Shown here piece after piece: positions 10,800-21,433 of a stretch of DNA of 64,000 nt. A program made the position numbers and the translations under genes. Source of the DNA: Bactrocera neohumeralis (lineage: Eukaryota; Arthropoda; Insecta; Diptera; Tephritidae); contig NW_026089624.1 of assembly GCF_024586455.1 (NCBI RefSeq), positions 1,003,320 through 1,067,319 of the forward strand, read 5' to 3'. The notes beneath the pieces are model-generated. The model was not told where the DNA came from, ran no database searches, and saw only the letters and a list, made by a program, of their open reading frames with translations. How positions within the stretch are numbered: the stretch's first letter is position 1; every line of letters starts with the position of its first letter.

Positions 10800-11700
10800 C
10801 TTAACTTCCTTTTTGATTTTATTTATATTTGAAAATTTAAGCCTCCATGGGGCAATATTGTATAAAATGTGTCGATTTCTCGACTTTTGGAGAAAATTTT
10901 GTTGTATTTTATGTTTTAGTGCATATGCATTTATTTGGCGTTTAGTAGCGCGCCACATAACTTCAGATTTTTTGAATCAGGATTTTGTATCATTTTTGGC
11001 GAAAGCCATCCTGCGGGGCCGAAAGGTTACGAACATATATTTGTGTTTTTATATGAGGTTGTCAGAGGAAATCTGACCTTGCTTCTTCTACATTTATGTG
11101 GGATATTTGAAAAATGTGGCTCTAGTGGTTGTCGTACGACGTACCGGCCATTATTTGATCAAGCAGTTGTGGCTTTAGAGAATAAGTCACACTACTGATC
11201 TTTTATAATTTTGTTTGTTATTGGAAATTTCCTTAACTTTTGCAATTTCCTTAATTTTGAATTAAGGTATTTGCCCTCAACTTGCGTTGGTATGCTGGAA
11301 ACTGGTTTTGCAACTTGTCCACTTTGTGTTTCACTGTGCAGCGTTTGAATTTTTTGTGCCTTTGAGCAACATGGTGTCTCTTGGCAATTTTTACTGTTTT
11401 GGGTTTCGGAATTTGCTTTGCAATTAAGCCCGTGGTTTTTTTAGTATGCGCCCTTTTTGGTGTGATAGGGGATATTTATGTGCTATAATGAAGCATTGTA
11501 TGGTGTTTTTTATGACAATATAAGCATTTAAATTTGCTTTTGCAATTTGTAAATGTATGCAATTTGTAAATGTATCGTTCGTTAACTTTTAAGCTTTTAA
11601 ACTTCTCGTAAGATATAAGTTTATGCCCTCTTTTACATAGTTCGCATGACGTTTGTATTCTTTGTTCAGATGTGAACGTTTGTGTTTTGTTAAAGGTTTT
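10800..11700 (-). pseudogene. BEL gag C-terminus and protease remnants
   Basis: Minus-strand sequence at about 11700-11630 has CELCKRGHKLISYEKFKSL, then a second cysteine/histidine cluster ending CLYCHKKHHTMLH at about 11490, matching the paired knuckles of BEL gag-pol. Downstream, near 11200-11100, weak similarity to the aspartic protease region remains (SNNGRYVVRQPL). Stops and frameshifts are dense. No reverse transcriptase sequence is seen between this and the integrase remnant. Confidence 0.5.
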
Positions 11701-11735
11701 GTTTAAATTGTTTTTGTTACTAGCTTGGGGTCTAT

Positions 11736-12738
11736 TTAAGCTTCCATTTTGGTCGTGTTTAATGTTCTTTTTTTGATTATTTTTTCTTCTAACCTTTCCG
11801 CAATTTCATATTGGGTGGTGAGAAAATATTTCATTTGTTTCCACGTTGGGCACTTTTTTCGTGATGAGAGCGATTGCTCCCATAGAAGTAACGACTTTTC
11901 TGGTAATGCGGCGGTACATATATTTACCAGAATAGGGTCCCAGCTATCTGTGGGAATATTTTGTGTCGATAGAATCGACAATCAATTTGAAACAGTGGAT
12001 TCTAGTTTGATGAACTTTACACTTGTTCCTTTCTTTACTTTTGGCAAGTTCATTAGTGTCGTTACTTGTTTATCGACCAGTTTTCTTTCATATTCATATC
12101 TCGCTTTTAGAGCTTTCCAAGCCAAATTGAAATTGTCGTCATTAAGAGCGAACTGTTTTACTATTATAATATATGCCTGCTTGACCTGTTGTCTTGTATC
12201 GGAGGTGATACAATGTTTGTGCTTTTGATAGTTGTGGATGGTTTATGTAAACGGCTGTAAACATGTCCCGGAAGGACCGTCATTCTTCATAACCTCCATA
12301 AAATATTTCTGTGTCACATGCGGGCACCTGAATGCCTGAACTTGCCTTTTGACTGTCTATTTGTGGCAGCTCTACTCTACTGTGGAGAGTAGGTGCAATT
12401 GCTTTAATGAGCTTTCGTTGACTGGAGATCATAGCTTTTGTATCTTCATATTGGTCTAAGCACTTTTCAAAAATAGCGTAAGCCGATGATTTAAAATTTT
12501 TGGGTAAATCTGAATCGTCAGAATCTACTATGTCGTCATGAGCCGCTTGGAGGCGAGTCCAAAAATTATCGAGATTTTCCTTTTTGATTTATAGTGCCGA
12601 TTCAGAGTAGTCTTGAATCGCTGAAGAGAAAAATCTAGTGCAGTAACTTGTTAAACTGTCACTTTGTGAAATAAATTTTACAACCTGTTTTGAGCGTGTA
12701 GCTCCAGATGTGTTTTGATTTGTGTTGTCATTAACCAT
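11736..12738 (-). pseudogene. BEL/Pao gag, frameshifted
   Basis: The start is placed at about 12738 (MVNDTNQNTSGATRSKQVV). After frameshifts the central block reads IVKQFALNDDNFNLAWKALK (about 12165-12106). A final open frame at 11981-11736 contains MSILSTQNIPTDSWDPILVN and LPEKSLLLWEQSL, the order seen in BEL/Pao capsid proteins. Gag assembles the particle. The frame is broken near 12240-12600 and the protein cannot be made whole. Confidence 0.7.
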
Positions 12739-13189
12739 TTTTGTAAAATAATATTACTTCTTTATTTTATTTTAGTTTTAAGTTTGCAAATGTCCGCACT
12801 TTTAATTTATAAACACCTTTTACGTCCGAATGTTAGTATTTGGGTACACCCTAATACTTGGACTTGTATGTATGTGCTTATGAAGGCACTTATGTTTTGT
12901 GCAATTGAGAGCTCGCTGAGGAGACCAATGCGCTATTTACCTAAGTATGCACGAATTGTTTGTGTATTTATAAGTATGGTTATCTAAGGCAATTGAGAGC
13001 TCGTTAGAGAGATCAATTCGCTTTTTGGACGCAATCCTGCTTCTTTTTGTTTACCAAAGAACAAGAGGTATTGCCGAATAATTGCCAATGTGGGCTTAGA
13101 ATGTGTAAATATGTGCGTGCACAATTTTTGTTTAACTGCGATTTGTTTTGTACTTTTGTATAAATGTCCATATAGATTATGCACTAATG

Positions 13190-13551
13190 CAGTGGTCGGC
13201 ATTTCTTAGCACAATTGTGCAAACTAACTTCACACGTACGCTTACGCTCTATCGTTCAGTCGTTGTCGAGCCAGCAACGAATTAACATTATGCAAGGCTA
13301 TAGCGCAAAACCAAATATGCCCTGCGAGAAATATTTTATGATTCTAAATGCCTTTGGTGCCATGCAATGCCTTTTTTGTTCCAAGTCTNTTAAAGATANT
13401 ATGGAATATATCCTTAAAAGACATTTTGTTAATTTTCATTATACTCTTCATTATTTATAAAATTTGCATAATTTTAATTCCAATTTCTCACTGGGCTACT
13501 TTGTTTTCGTGCTCACCAACACAGTTACAGATCCTCTCGTGCCGACCACTG
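13190..13551 (+). mobile_element. Short hAT element with perfect 8-bp target duplication
   Basis: Ends are CAGTGGTCGGCA and TGCCGACCACTG, and the 8 bases CACTAATG are duplicated at 13182-13189 and 13552-13559. Inside, a 56-codon stretch from 13289 holds a zinc-finger-like block (MQCLFCSK, then 11-14 residues to HF) like the BED finger of hAT transposases, so this is an internal-deletion derivative. The two ambiguous bases at 13389 and 13399 fall in that finger. It sits in the BEL leader. Confidence 0.8.
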
Positions 13552-13559
13552 CACTAATG

Positions 13560-13947
13560 TATATTTTTATATGTACAACTACTATATAAAATTAAAAGAG
13601 GTATGGATAAATACTTATGTTTGAATATATGTATGTATGTTTGCTTTTGTGTTTTTTCTTTTTTTGTTTTATTTTATATATTACAATTTTGATTTCTGTA
13701 TGTGCCTTTGCTTATTTAGTTTATAAAATCCTGCTTATTGTTTTATTAAACATTTAAGAGGTATGCCGGAAAATATGGGAAGTAAATTGATTTTTTTGTT
13801 TTTTGTTAATATGTATGTGTGTTTGAATACACGAAGGTAAGCTAGTACCTAGGCATCGAAAAATTTGGTATTTGTATGTATGCATATGTGTATATATGTA
13901 TATGTAATAAAGGACTTGATACGCTCACTTGGTATTTCTTTTATACA
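13560..13947. other. BEL leader, AT-rich with TATG/TGTA microsatellite
   Basis: Between the small hAT and the Tc1 element. Short TATGTATG runs, no gene seen. Confidence 0.5.
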
Positions 13948-13949
13948 TA

Positions 13950-14175
13950 CAGTGATGAACGAAAGTATTGGCACAGCAAGATACCTTGACTTTGGCACTG
14001 TTTTTTACCACTTATGAAATAAGTTTTGTATACCAAATAAAAATGCTTAGTTAGAACGAGTAATTATCAATTATATTTCCTTTAATTCATTTAATTATCT
14101 CTTGTATTTATTTAACAGTAGTTAAAAAAAGAAAAAAAGCGCTAATTTTAGCGAAACAAAAGTATTGGCACACCC
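13950..14175 (+). repeat. Tc1 left inverted repeat
   Basis: Starts CAGTGATGAACGAAAGTATT and ends in a second copy of the transposase-binding-like motif, AAAAGTATTGGCACACC. Mirrored at 15414-15627 with a few differences. Confidence 0.85.
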
Positions 14176-14334
14176 TATAAAATCAGGCAACTTAGTTTGA
14201 TTTTTATTAATTATGGCAACTCTTTTTTAAAGCACCGTTAATTATACGTAAGCAAATGTGTTGCTGTAAAGAATCAAACTTCAAAACTCAGTGTGCGTTT
14301 ATTTTATAGTTAAATTTGCTTCAATTTTATTAAA

Positions 14335-15363
14335 ATGGGCAGCAAAAAATGTGAAACCAACGAATCTCAACGGAAAATAATATTATATTTGCATAATCAG
14401 GGTAAATCGTACGCTGAGATTGGTGAAATGACGGACAGAAGCCGATATACCATACGGAGTGTTATTCAACGTTTTAGAGATACTGCATCTTTACAAAGCG
14501 AAAAACGAACAGGCAGGCCCAAGGCTTTAAGTGATCGCGAGCGTGGTCAAATAGTCAGAAAGGTAAAAAAGAACCCCAGAATATCATCCACACAAATCGC
14601 TGCGGAAGTTAAAGAAGAGATGGGAAAAGATATTCATCCAATAACGGTCCGGAGGACACTGCATGAAGCTAATTACAGTTCTCGCGTAGCTAGACGTAAA
14701 CCTCTCATTTCAAAAGTGAACCAAACGAAGCGTTTAGCTTATGCGAAGGAATACATAAGCAAGCCAAGGGACTTCTGGGACAGTGTACTCTTCTCAGATG
14801 AGAGTAAGTTCAATATATTTCAATCAGATGGTCGCCAAACTGTGTGGAGAAAGCCTAACACCGAATTGCAAAAAAAAAACCTTGCTGCTACTGTAAAACA
14901 TGGCGGTGGAGGGGTAATTGTCTGGGGTTGTATGTCCGCTGCAGGTGTCGGTGAGCTGGAATTCATAGACGGCATTATGGACAAGAAATATTATATGGAA
15001 ATTCTGAAGAGAAATGTAAAAATAAGTGCCGAAAAATTGAAATTGCCAGAGTCATTCACATTTCAACACGATAATGACCCGAAGCATACGGCTTATGATG
15101 TACGCATGTGGCTGGTACATCACATAAAACATACATTACCGCATCCCCCTCAATCGCCGGATCTTAACCCAATAGAACATTTGTGGGAAGAACTAGATAG
15201 GCGCGTTAAGAAGCGAGCAATATCAACGAAAGCTGAGTTGAAGGTGGCACTAATGGAGGAATGGCGGAATATTGGCGCAGAAACGACACAAAAATTGGTT
15301 TCATCAATGCTAAACCGGCTGGAAGCAGTCATCAAGCAAAAGGGCTTGGCCACAAAATATTAA
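14335..15363 (+). CDS. Tc1-like transposase, intact, DD34E
   Basis: 342 residues, the usual Tc1 length. Cuts at the inverted repeats and inserts at TA dinucleotides. Residues 1-115 form the paired-type DNA-binding region: two helix-turn-helix parts joined by a GRPR-like linker (RTGRPKAL, 58-65). The DDE domain follows, with D155 in LFSDESKFN, the glycine-rich HGGGGVIVWG (189-198), D246 in FQHDNDPKHTA, and E281 in PDLNPIEHLW. The spacing D246 to E281 is 34 residues, the DD34E signature. No stop or frameshift. The start is the first ATG of the frame and begins MGSKKCETN, a plausible N-terminus. Expression would depend on sequence inside the left repeat or on readthrough from the BEL element. 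Confidence 0.95.
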   Translation: MGSKKCETNESQRKIILYLHNQGKSYAEIGEMTDRSRYTIRSVIQRFRDTASLQSEKRTGRPKALSDRERGQIVRKVKKNPRISSTQIAAEVKEEMGKDIHPITVRRTLHEANYSSRVARRKPLISKVNQTKRLAYAKEYISKPRDFWDSVLFSDESKFNIFQSDGRQTVWRKPNTELQKKNLAATVKHGGGGVIVWGCMSAAGVGELEFIDGIMDKKYYMEILKRNVKISAEKLKLPESFTFQHDNDPKHTAYDVRMWLVHHIKHTLPHPPQSPDLNPIEHLWEELDRRVKKRAISTKAELKVALMEEWRNIGAETTQKLVSSMLNRLEAVIKQKGLATKY

Positions 15364-15413
15364 TTTTATGTATAGTTTACTACTTTGTTATTGTTTTTTT
15401 TTTATTTTTATGG

Positions 15414-15627
15414 AGTGCGCCAATACTTTTGTTTCGCTAAAATTAGCACTTTTTTTTTGTTATAACTACTGTTAAATAAATATAAGAGATAATTAAATGA
15501 ATTAAAGGAAATATAATTGATAATTACTCGTCCTAACTAAGCATTTTTATTTGGTATACAAAACTTATTTTATAAGTGGTAAAAAACAGTGCCAAATTTG
15601 CTGTGCCAATACTTTTGTTCATCACTG
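15414..15627 (-). repeat. Tc1 right inverted repeat
   Basis: Inner end GTGCGCCAATACTTTTGTTT, outer end ...TTTTGTTCATCACTG. It mirrors the left repeat almost base for base. Confidence 0.85.
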
Positions 15628-15823
15628 TATGTATGTAAAGTGCGTATGTATGTATGCATATTTCTCCAGCCAATTTTGCTCCTCCGTTTCTTTCAGTTGG
15701 TTGGACCTGTTGTGTTTGTTGTTTGTAATTTTTTTTTGTTTTGTTTGTTCGCGCCTGAATAGTGTTTGTTGTATTTATATACTTTTAGTTTGGGTTTTCG
15801 CGCCCGGCTGTCTGCGTTATTTT

Positions 15824-16860
15824 TATACTCTCGCAACAATGTTGCTAACGAGAGTATTATAGTTTTGTTCACATAACGGTTGTTTGTAAGTCCTAAAACT
15901 AAAAGAGTCAGATGTAGGATTATATATACCAAAGTGATCATGGCGACGAGTAGAGTCGAAATCCGGATGTCTGTCTGTCCGTCCGTCCGTCCGTGCAGGC
16001 TGTAACTTTAATAAAAATTGAGATATCATGATGAAATTTGGTACACGTATTCCTTGGCTCCATAAGAAGGTCAAGTTCGAAGATGGGCAAAATCGGCCTA
16101 CTGCCACGCCCACAAAATGGCGGAAACCGAAAAGCTACAAAGTGTCATAACTAAGCCATAAATAAAGATATTAAAGTGAAATTTGGCACAAAGGATCGCA
16201 TTTGGAAGGGGGGCAAAGTGGGCGTGGCCCCGCCCCCTACTAAGTTTTTTGTACATATCTCGGAAACTACTATAGCTATGTCAACCAAAGTCTACAGAGT
16301 CGTTTTCTTCAGGTATTTCCATATACAGTTCAAAAATGGAAGAAATCGGATAATAACCACGCCCACCTCCCATACAAAGGTTATGTTCAAAATCACTAAA
16401 AGTGCGTTAACCGACTAACAAAAAACGTCAGAAACACTAAATTTTACAGAAGAAATGGCAGAAGGAAGCTGCACCCAGGCTTTTTTTTAAATTGAAAATG
16501 GGCGTGGCGCCGCCCACTTATGGACCAAGAACCATATCTCAGGAGCTGCTAGACCGATTTCAATGAAATTCGGTATATAATATTTTCTTAACACCCTGAT
16601 GACATGTACTAAATATGGGTGAAATCGGTTCACAACTCCGCCTTCTACCAATATAAAGCTATTTTGAATTCCATCTGATGCCTTCTCTGTATAATACGAG
16701 TATAAACATTAGGAACCAATGATGATAGCGGAATAAAACTTTACAAAAATACGGTATTTGAAAAATATGTAAATGACGTATTATGAAATCTCGATTATCA
16801 CTTTACCATGCGAGAGTATAAAATGTTCGGTGACACCCGAACTTAGCCCTTCCTTACTTG
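15824..16860 (+). mobile_element. Helentron-associated (DINE-like) repeat, family B
   Basis: Opens with a hairpin, TACTCTCG CAACA...TGTTG ... CGAGAGTA (15826-15856), then the GTCTGTCTGTCCGTCCGTCC microsatellite near 15970. It closes with GTTCGG-TGACAC-CCGAAC followed by CTTCCTTACTTG. The overall order (5' stem, microsatellite, 3' hairpin, end near CTTG) matches DINE-1-like elements. The repeated phrases on protein-like GGGCGTGG sequence are not coding. It sits in the BEL leader. Confidence 0.6.
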
Positions 16861-17397
16861 TTTTTGTTTGTTGAAATTATTTGTTTTATTTTGTTTTAAA
16901 TTCGCGCCCGTTTAATTTGTTGGTATACATAGTATATTTGTTTTACAGCAGGAATTCGCGCACAATGTTTTTTGTTTTTGTTTTCTTGCACTTGTATTCT
17001 TGTATTTTTGAGTAAATTCCTGCTCTTTTGATTAGGTTTTTAGATTTCTTTTTTGGTTTTTCTTCGTTTCTGCACTTTATGTCACTGCATTTTGTTACAC
17101 TTTGTATGGTTTTTGTCACTTCACCACTCCTGTGACACCTCGAGAATACATGTATATGGGTATTTTTGTGTGTCAAGTGTATCCAAATTTTAATTATATT
17201 ATATATTAAAAAATATATATAAACATGTCTTTTTTTTGTTTTGCTTTTTGTGTCACTGCACTGCTCTTTTTTGTTTTCTTATTAATTTACTTTATTTTAG
17301 TTTTTGTCCACACAATTGGTTTTAATATAATTAAATCTTATATCTTTTAATGCAATTTTTTTTTCTTCACAAAAATCTGAAGGTGCCTTTCGGTAAG
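16861..17397. other. BEL leader, T-rich
   Basis: Long T-rich stretch between the Helentron-like repeat and the primer-binding site. No gene. Contains two TTCGCGC motifs (see findings). Confidence 0.5.
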
Positions 17398-17410
17398 GCT
17401 CGAAGGACCA
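17398..17410 (-). other. BEL primer-binding site
   Basis: On the minus strand TGGTCCTTCGAGC begins immediately after the 5' LTR, at the position where a tRNA 3' end primes reverse transcription. I did not assign the tRNA. Confidence 0.6.
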
Positions 17411-18062
17411 TGATTACTTTGAATACAAAATTTCTTTAAAGCATACGCTCTTAAATAGAAAAATGAATTTTATTTGTATGTTAATAATAAAATTAGCTAA
17501 AATATAATATGTAACATTATAAGAGTTTTGAATTTTAATGTTGATTAAAATAAATGTCGACAAGCGGTGCGGCGAGAATCCACTTCCTCGAAACGGCAGC
17601 CGGTGCGTCAATTTTTCGTGGTAATCTTATCAAATGTATGTGACGAAGTGTTGGTGGTCGAAAAGTTGACGTGGGAAAGTATGTTGATATGCGACGGGTG
17701 TGTGACGAAGTACAAATACGTCAGTATATCAATTTAAAGTTCGCCAATATCCCGATTCCCCTCCAGCTGATCGAGTATAATAAAAACATGCACATGCGAA
17801 TAAACAGATGTGCGAAGCGGTGTAAAACCGAATCAGCTGTCCAAACGATGTTATTGCAAACGGGCGGGATGAGTCGCATAACGAAAAGTGATAAAATGAA
17901 ATGTTGAATGTTTCCCATTTTCCATCCTTTTTGAAGAGTTTGTTAGTGTATAGGCATGGTGAGTTGTGTTGTGGTGTTCTCAGCTGTGGTGAACTAAGCT
18001 GTCTAATTAGGGTGCGCCAGTTTTTCCGGGTAGAGGGGGTGGATGCTTAACTCATTTAAACA
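17411..18062 (-). repeat. BEL 5' LTR (right copy)
   Basis: 652 bp. It contains 46 bp (from TGTCTAATTAGGGTGCG to GGGTGGATGC) missing from the left copy, and an extra AACATTAT-type insertion near 17515. Confidence 0.85.
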
Positions 18063-18562
18063 CAGTCCAGACAAGCAAAAATCGGGTTTCCTATCATGGG
18101 TCGAAATGGAATTGTTCGAAATTTTAAAAAAATTATTCGGCGTTGCAACCATGCAATCGAAAACGCACACCCAGTTGACAGACAAATTAACGGAACATTT
18201 CCAGTCGAAACGTCATGTAGGCGCAGCTCGTTATGAATTTTTTAAGCGAGAAATGAAGCATACGCAAACACACCGAGAATGGGTTGCAGAACTTCGTGGA
18301 ATTGCGAGAGAATGTAAATTTAATTGTACCGCTATGAACTGTTCAGAAAACTTTTTAAATGAAATGATTCACGATCAAATCATACTTAACATCCTATACG
18401 GTCAAGTCCGCGCAGCCGCTCTTCAAAAATTACGACCATCACTAGAAGCCGTACTCTTAATAGCTGAAACATACGAGACAACAACAAAAACAGTAGCAAC
18501 CTCCAAAAGCAATACGAGTTCATCCGCCATGCAGGTGAACGCAATGCAGACACGGAAAAATT
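18063..18562 (+). pseudogene. Gypsy-type gag, C-terminal part
   Basis: Continuation of the gag begun at 9409, resuming after the BEL right LTR with HSPDKQKSGFLSWVEMELFE. It contains the conserved-looking block YEFFKREMKHTQTHREWVAEL and ends in a polar tail (MQVNAMQTRKN). The frame itself stays open for 173 codons from 18043, although the first residues of that frame lie in the LTR. Gypsy gag of this type forms the particle and is followed by a nucleocapsid knuckle, which is present just downstream. Confidence 0.7.
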
Positions 18563-18638
18563 AAAAAAAAAAACAAGTGAATATCAAATGCAAAGAGAAC
18601 AGAACACAAATGCTAACGTAATGAAACAAGTGAAATAT

Positions 18639-18740
18639 AAGTCGTGTACAAGTTGTGGCTTGTCTCACAGTAAAGAACAGTGTAATTTTCGTAAAGCGAT
18701 TAAAATAAATGTGCTTAAAACGGACACTTTGCTGCAGTCT
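18639..18740 (+). pseudogene. Nucleocapsid zinc knuckle of the gypsy-type element
   Basis: CTSCGLSHSKEQC, a CCHC-like knuckle with spacing C-X2-C-X3-H-X4-C, starting near 18645, followed by a basic stretch FRKAIKI. Frameshifts separate it from gag upstream and protease downstream. Confidence 0.6.
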
Positions 18741-18861
18741 GAAGATCAGAAGTATTAGTAAAAGCACAACGATTCCAGAGCGAAAATGGAATCAAAACAA
18801 ACAAGAAAATTAAAAATATGTTAGCATAATAGACGCTGAAGCAAATAAAAAGTGAATCAAT

Positions 18862-19140
18862 ATAGAAATCTTTAACAAAGTAATACAGTTTCAGTTAGAT
18901 TCGGGTGCAAGCGTTTCAATAATCAATTCAAAGAAATATAATATATTAAATAGACCGCAAATAGAAAAGTGTACAAAAATATTATATGCATTTAGACATC
19001 AGGCTATTCCAATATTGGGTGAATTGCACACTAACGCAAAGTGTGGAAATAAGCAAAAAAGCATTGTTGTAATAGTTGCAAATATAGAAAATGCTAACAA
19101 TCAATTTGGGCTAGATGTAAAGGGTTTGTCCGGAAATTAA
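18862..19140 (+). pseudogene. Retropepsin (aspartic protease) of the gypsy-type element
   Basis: Open stretch IEIFNKVIQFQLDSGASVSI with the DSGA active-site loop at about 18898-18909, then AIPILGELHTNAKC and IVVIVANIENAN, the expected retropepsin strands. A stop follows at 19138. Directly afterwards the sequence switches to a mariner fragment, so the N-terminal reverse transcriptase is missing. Confidence 0.7.
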
Positions 19141-19795
19141 TAGGGCTGATTTTCTTCTGCCGCGACTGTACTTCAGAGCACCGACTTGATTCGGTAGAGG
19201 GCATTCTCATCTAACGAATGAACGGCTGGTCAGTTGTCTCCGAGCACCTGGAAAGTCAGGACAAAAATTTTTGCGCGACGTGTTTCTGTGAGTGGTGCAT
19301 GCCGAAAATGCAGCATTCGTCAGAGCAGAGGTACGAGAGGCGAGTGAAAGCGTGCCAAGATAATTTTAACATGTCTGAAAGTGACACCCAATTTTTGAAT
19401 AACGTAATCACAGGAGACTAGTCATGGATTTTTAAATACGATGCCGAGACAAAGAAGCAATCTTCCGTGTGGCACACGCCGGCGTCTCCTCTCCAAAACA
19501 CGGAAGAATGAGCAAATCCAAAGTGAAAACGATAGTCTTTGTCTTTCTTAACATCAAAGGCATCGTACACTATTAATTTGTTCCTCTTGGACAAACTGTC
19601 AACGCCAAGTTTTACGTGAAAGTCCTCAAGAGACTCAAACCAAGGGTTAATCGGGTCCGACAAGACATCGCAGCATCGCCGATTGGAAGTTGCACCACGA
19701 CAACGCCCCAGCTCACACCGCCTTTCTTGTGAACTGCTACCTAACCAAGACCGGAATCCCTATGCTACCGCAACTGCCATACAGCCCTGATCATT
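19141..19795 (+). mobile_element. Mariner-like transposase fragment embedded in gypsy pol
   Basis: Frames together give FLNNVITGD, KSKVKTIVFVFLN, HHDNAPAHTAFLVNCYLTKT and LPYSPD, the centre of a mariner-type transposase including the second aspartate (HHDNAPAH). No terminal repeats are visible. The last codons of the fragment run straight into a reverse transcriptase block (KYEYLQMELDEDSKK) within one 124-codon open frame at 19690-20064, so the joint is precise and in frame. Confidence 0.65.
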
Positions 19796-20930
19796 TGAAA
19801 TATGAATATTTACAGATGGAGTTGGATGAAGATTCCAAAAAAGTAATGGTAGTCAATACACCTTTACGATTGTTCCAGTACCAACGACTTCCCTATGGTA
19901 TTGCCAACGCACCCGCAATTTTCCTGCGATATCTGGAACAACTCCTCAATGATGTAGAAGGATGTGGTAATTATTTGGATGACATTATTTTAACCGCACC
20001 ATCATTGCAAAAACATGTAAAACGAGTAGAACAAGTAATGAAAATACTAGACGGAGCTACATAAGTGCAAAAAGGAAACATTTTACTTTTTGGAGGAAGA
20101 ATGTGAGTACTTGTGTAAAAGAGTAAGCGCTAAGGTCTAATAGTCTTCCAGACTATTAAGGCATTCAAGCACTTAAGTTACTGAAACTATTTTTGAATAT
20201 AACGCAACTAGAAACTTTTATAGGTAAAGTTAATTTCTATTGCAATTTAATTCTGAATTTTTCCTAACTAGCCGCTCCACTAAATAAGCTACGCCGCAGC
20301 AACAAGCTTTTGGAGCTCTTAAATTACATATAATTAATGCTACGCAGTTAGCACATTTCACTTAACAATTAGCAATTACATAAGCATAAACTTAAACATA
20401 GTCAAATTCAAAAAGACGGTTTGGCAATAGTGTTTGGAGCTAAGAGGTGCCACAAATACTTATATGGGAGAAAGTTTTTGCTAATCACAGACCATAAACC
20501 TCTCATAAATATTTTTAATCCAAGCAAGCATCTACCACAAATGACTCCGCATCGTATTCAGCATTGGGCCATCATACTTATGGCATATCAATTCGATATC
20601 AAGTATCGAAATACAAGTACACACATACACATACAATGTTACAGACAGACAATTACCAGTATGTACTAATATTATACATCAGCACACAGAACGGGACGAA
20701 AAGTTGAACACTTAGTTAAATCAGCTTGGGCTACACAACTATCGCCAGGTAATAATGAAATTAGACCATACTTTCATCGGATATTAGCTCTAACTCTTCA
20801 TGAAGATCTTTTCCGCTTACATGCAAACGTAAAACGTATTACTTCAAAAACATTACAACAAAACATTCTAGGACTCTTACATGATGGATATTTGGGAACA
20901 GCACCAGGTATTGAACAACCTGTTTTGTCG
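19796..20930 (+). pseudogene. Gypsy-type reverse transcriptase, RNase H and integrase start
   Basis: The RT palm is visible as KYEYLQMELDE, LFQYQRLPYGIANAPAIF and the catalytic NYLDDIIL (about 19970-19995). The region 20065-20410 is full of stops. RNase H resumes at about 20412 with LAIVFGAKRCHKYLYGRKFLLITDHKPL and RIQHWAIILMAYQFDIKY. Integrase N-terminal traces follow at about 20720-20925 (LTLHEDLFRLHA, LLHDGYLGTAPGI). The homology stops there. The N-terminal RT was lost at the mariner joint and the remaining integrase is absent. Confidence 0.75.
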
Positions 20931-21433
20931 TTTGATAAGAAAAACACAATTTTATGTTTCAAAATACACTTTATTACTCCGTATAATTTCCCTGTACATT
21001 AATACACTTGCTGCAACGATCCTCCAATCCGTGGATCTTCAACAGCCTCTTCATTTGATGAAAAATATAAAAAACCCAAGCCTCGACGGCGATGGCAGCA
21101 AACTAGGTCCTCTGCTCTCAAAACTGAGCGTAATAAATGTACAGCGAAACTAAGAACACAAATTATACAGTTTAAAAATTGTTCCTTCAAAACGTATCTG
21201 GCTAAACTTACAGCTGATAAATCCACCGACTATTCATTCAGGAAAGCTGCAAGAAATTTGAATAAACAAATAAAATATGTAGCACCATTAAAACTAAACG
21301 AAACTGCATGGGCCAAAACAAATGAACAGAACACATCAGCATTTCTCTTCTTACTATTAAATAAATTAAAAATATTATCGGGAACACAAGGCTCAAAAAA
21401 CCACCTGGGTACGATTTAATAACTGGAGAAATA

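Larger units (their letters stand above)
13950..15627 (+). mobile_element. Complete Tc1-like transposon
   Basis: 1,678 bp, flanked by TA on both sides (13948-13949 and 15628-15629). The long inverted repeats are about 226 bp (13950-14175) and 214 bp (15414-15627). Each carries the motif AGTATTGGCACA twice, near its outer and inner end, which is the IR/DR arrangement known from several Tc1 elements. A single uninterrupted transposase lies between them. Everything needed for movement appears present, so this copy may be active or only recently silenced. It interrupts the BEL leader and is therefore younger than the BEL element. Confidence 0.9.
9625..18067 (-). mobile_element. BEL/Pao LTR retrotransposon nested in gypsy gag
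   Basis: Long terminal repeats at 9630-10228 and 17411-18062 begin TGATTAC and end TTTAAACA on the plus strand, and are flanked by the 5-bp duplication CAGTC (9625-9629 and 18063-18067). The interior is read on the minus strand: primer-binding site, leader, gag, protease traces, integrase traces. The reverse transcriptase and RNase H region is gone. A hAT remnant, a Tc1-like transposon and a Helentron-like repeat sit in the leader. The LTRs differ by roughly ten small changes plus a 46-bp indel (by eye), so it is not recent. Confidence 0.85.

Noticed and set aside
16176..16418. 80-codon frame with repeated GGGCGTGG-type sequence
   Set aside because: Lies in a non-coding Helentron-like repeat; no recognisable protein.
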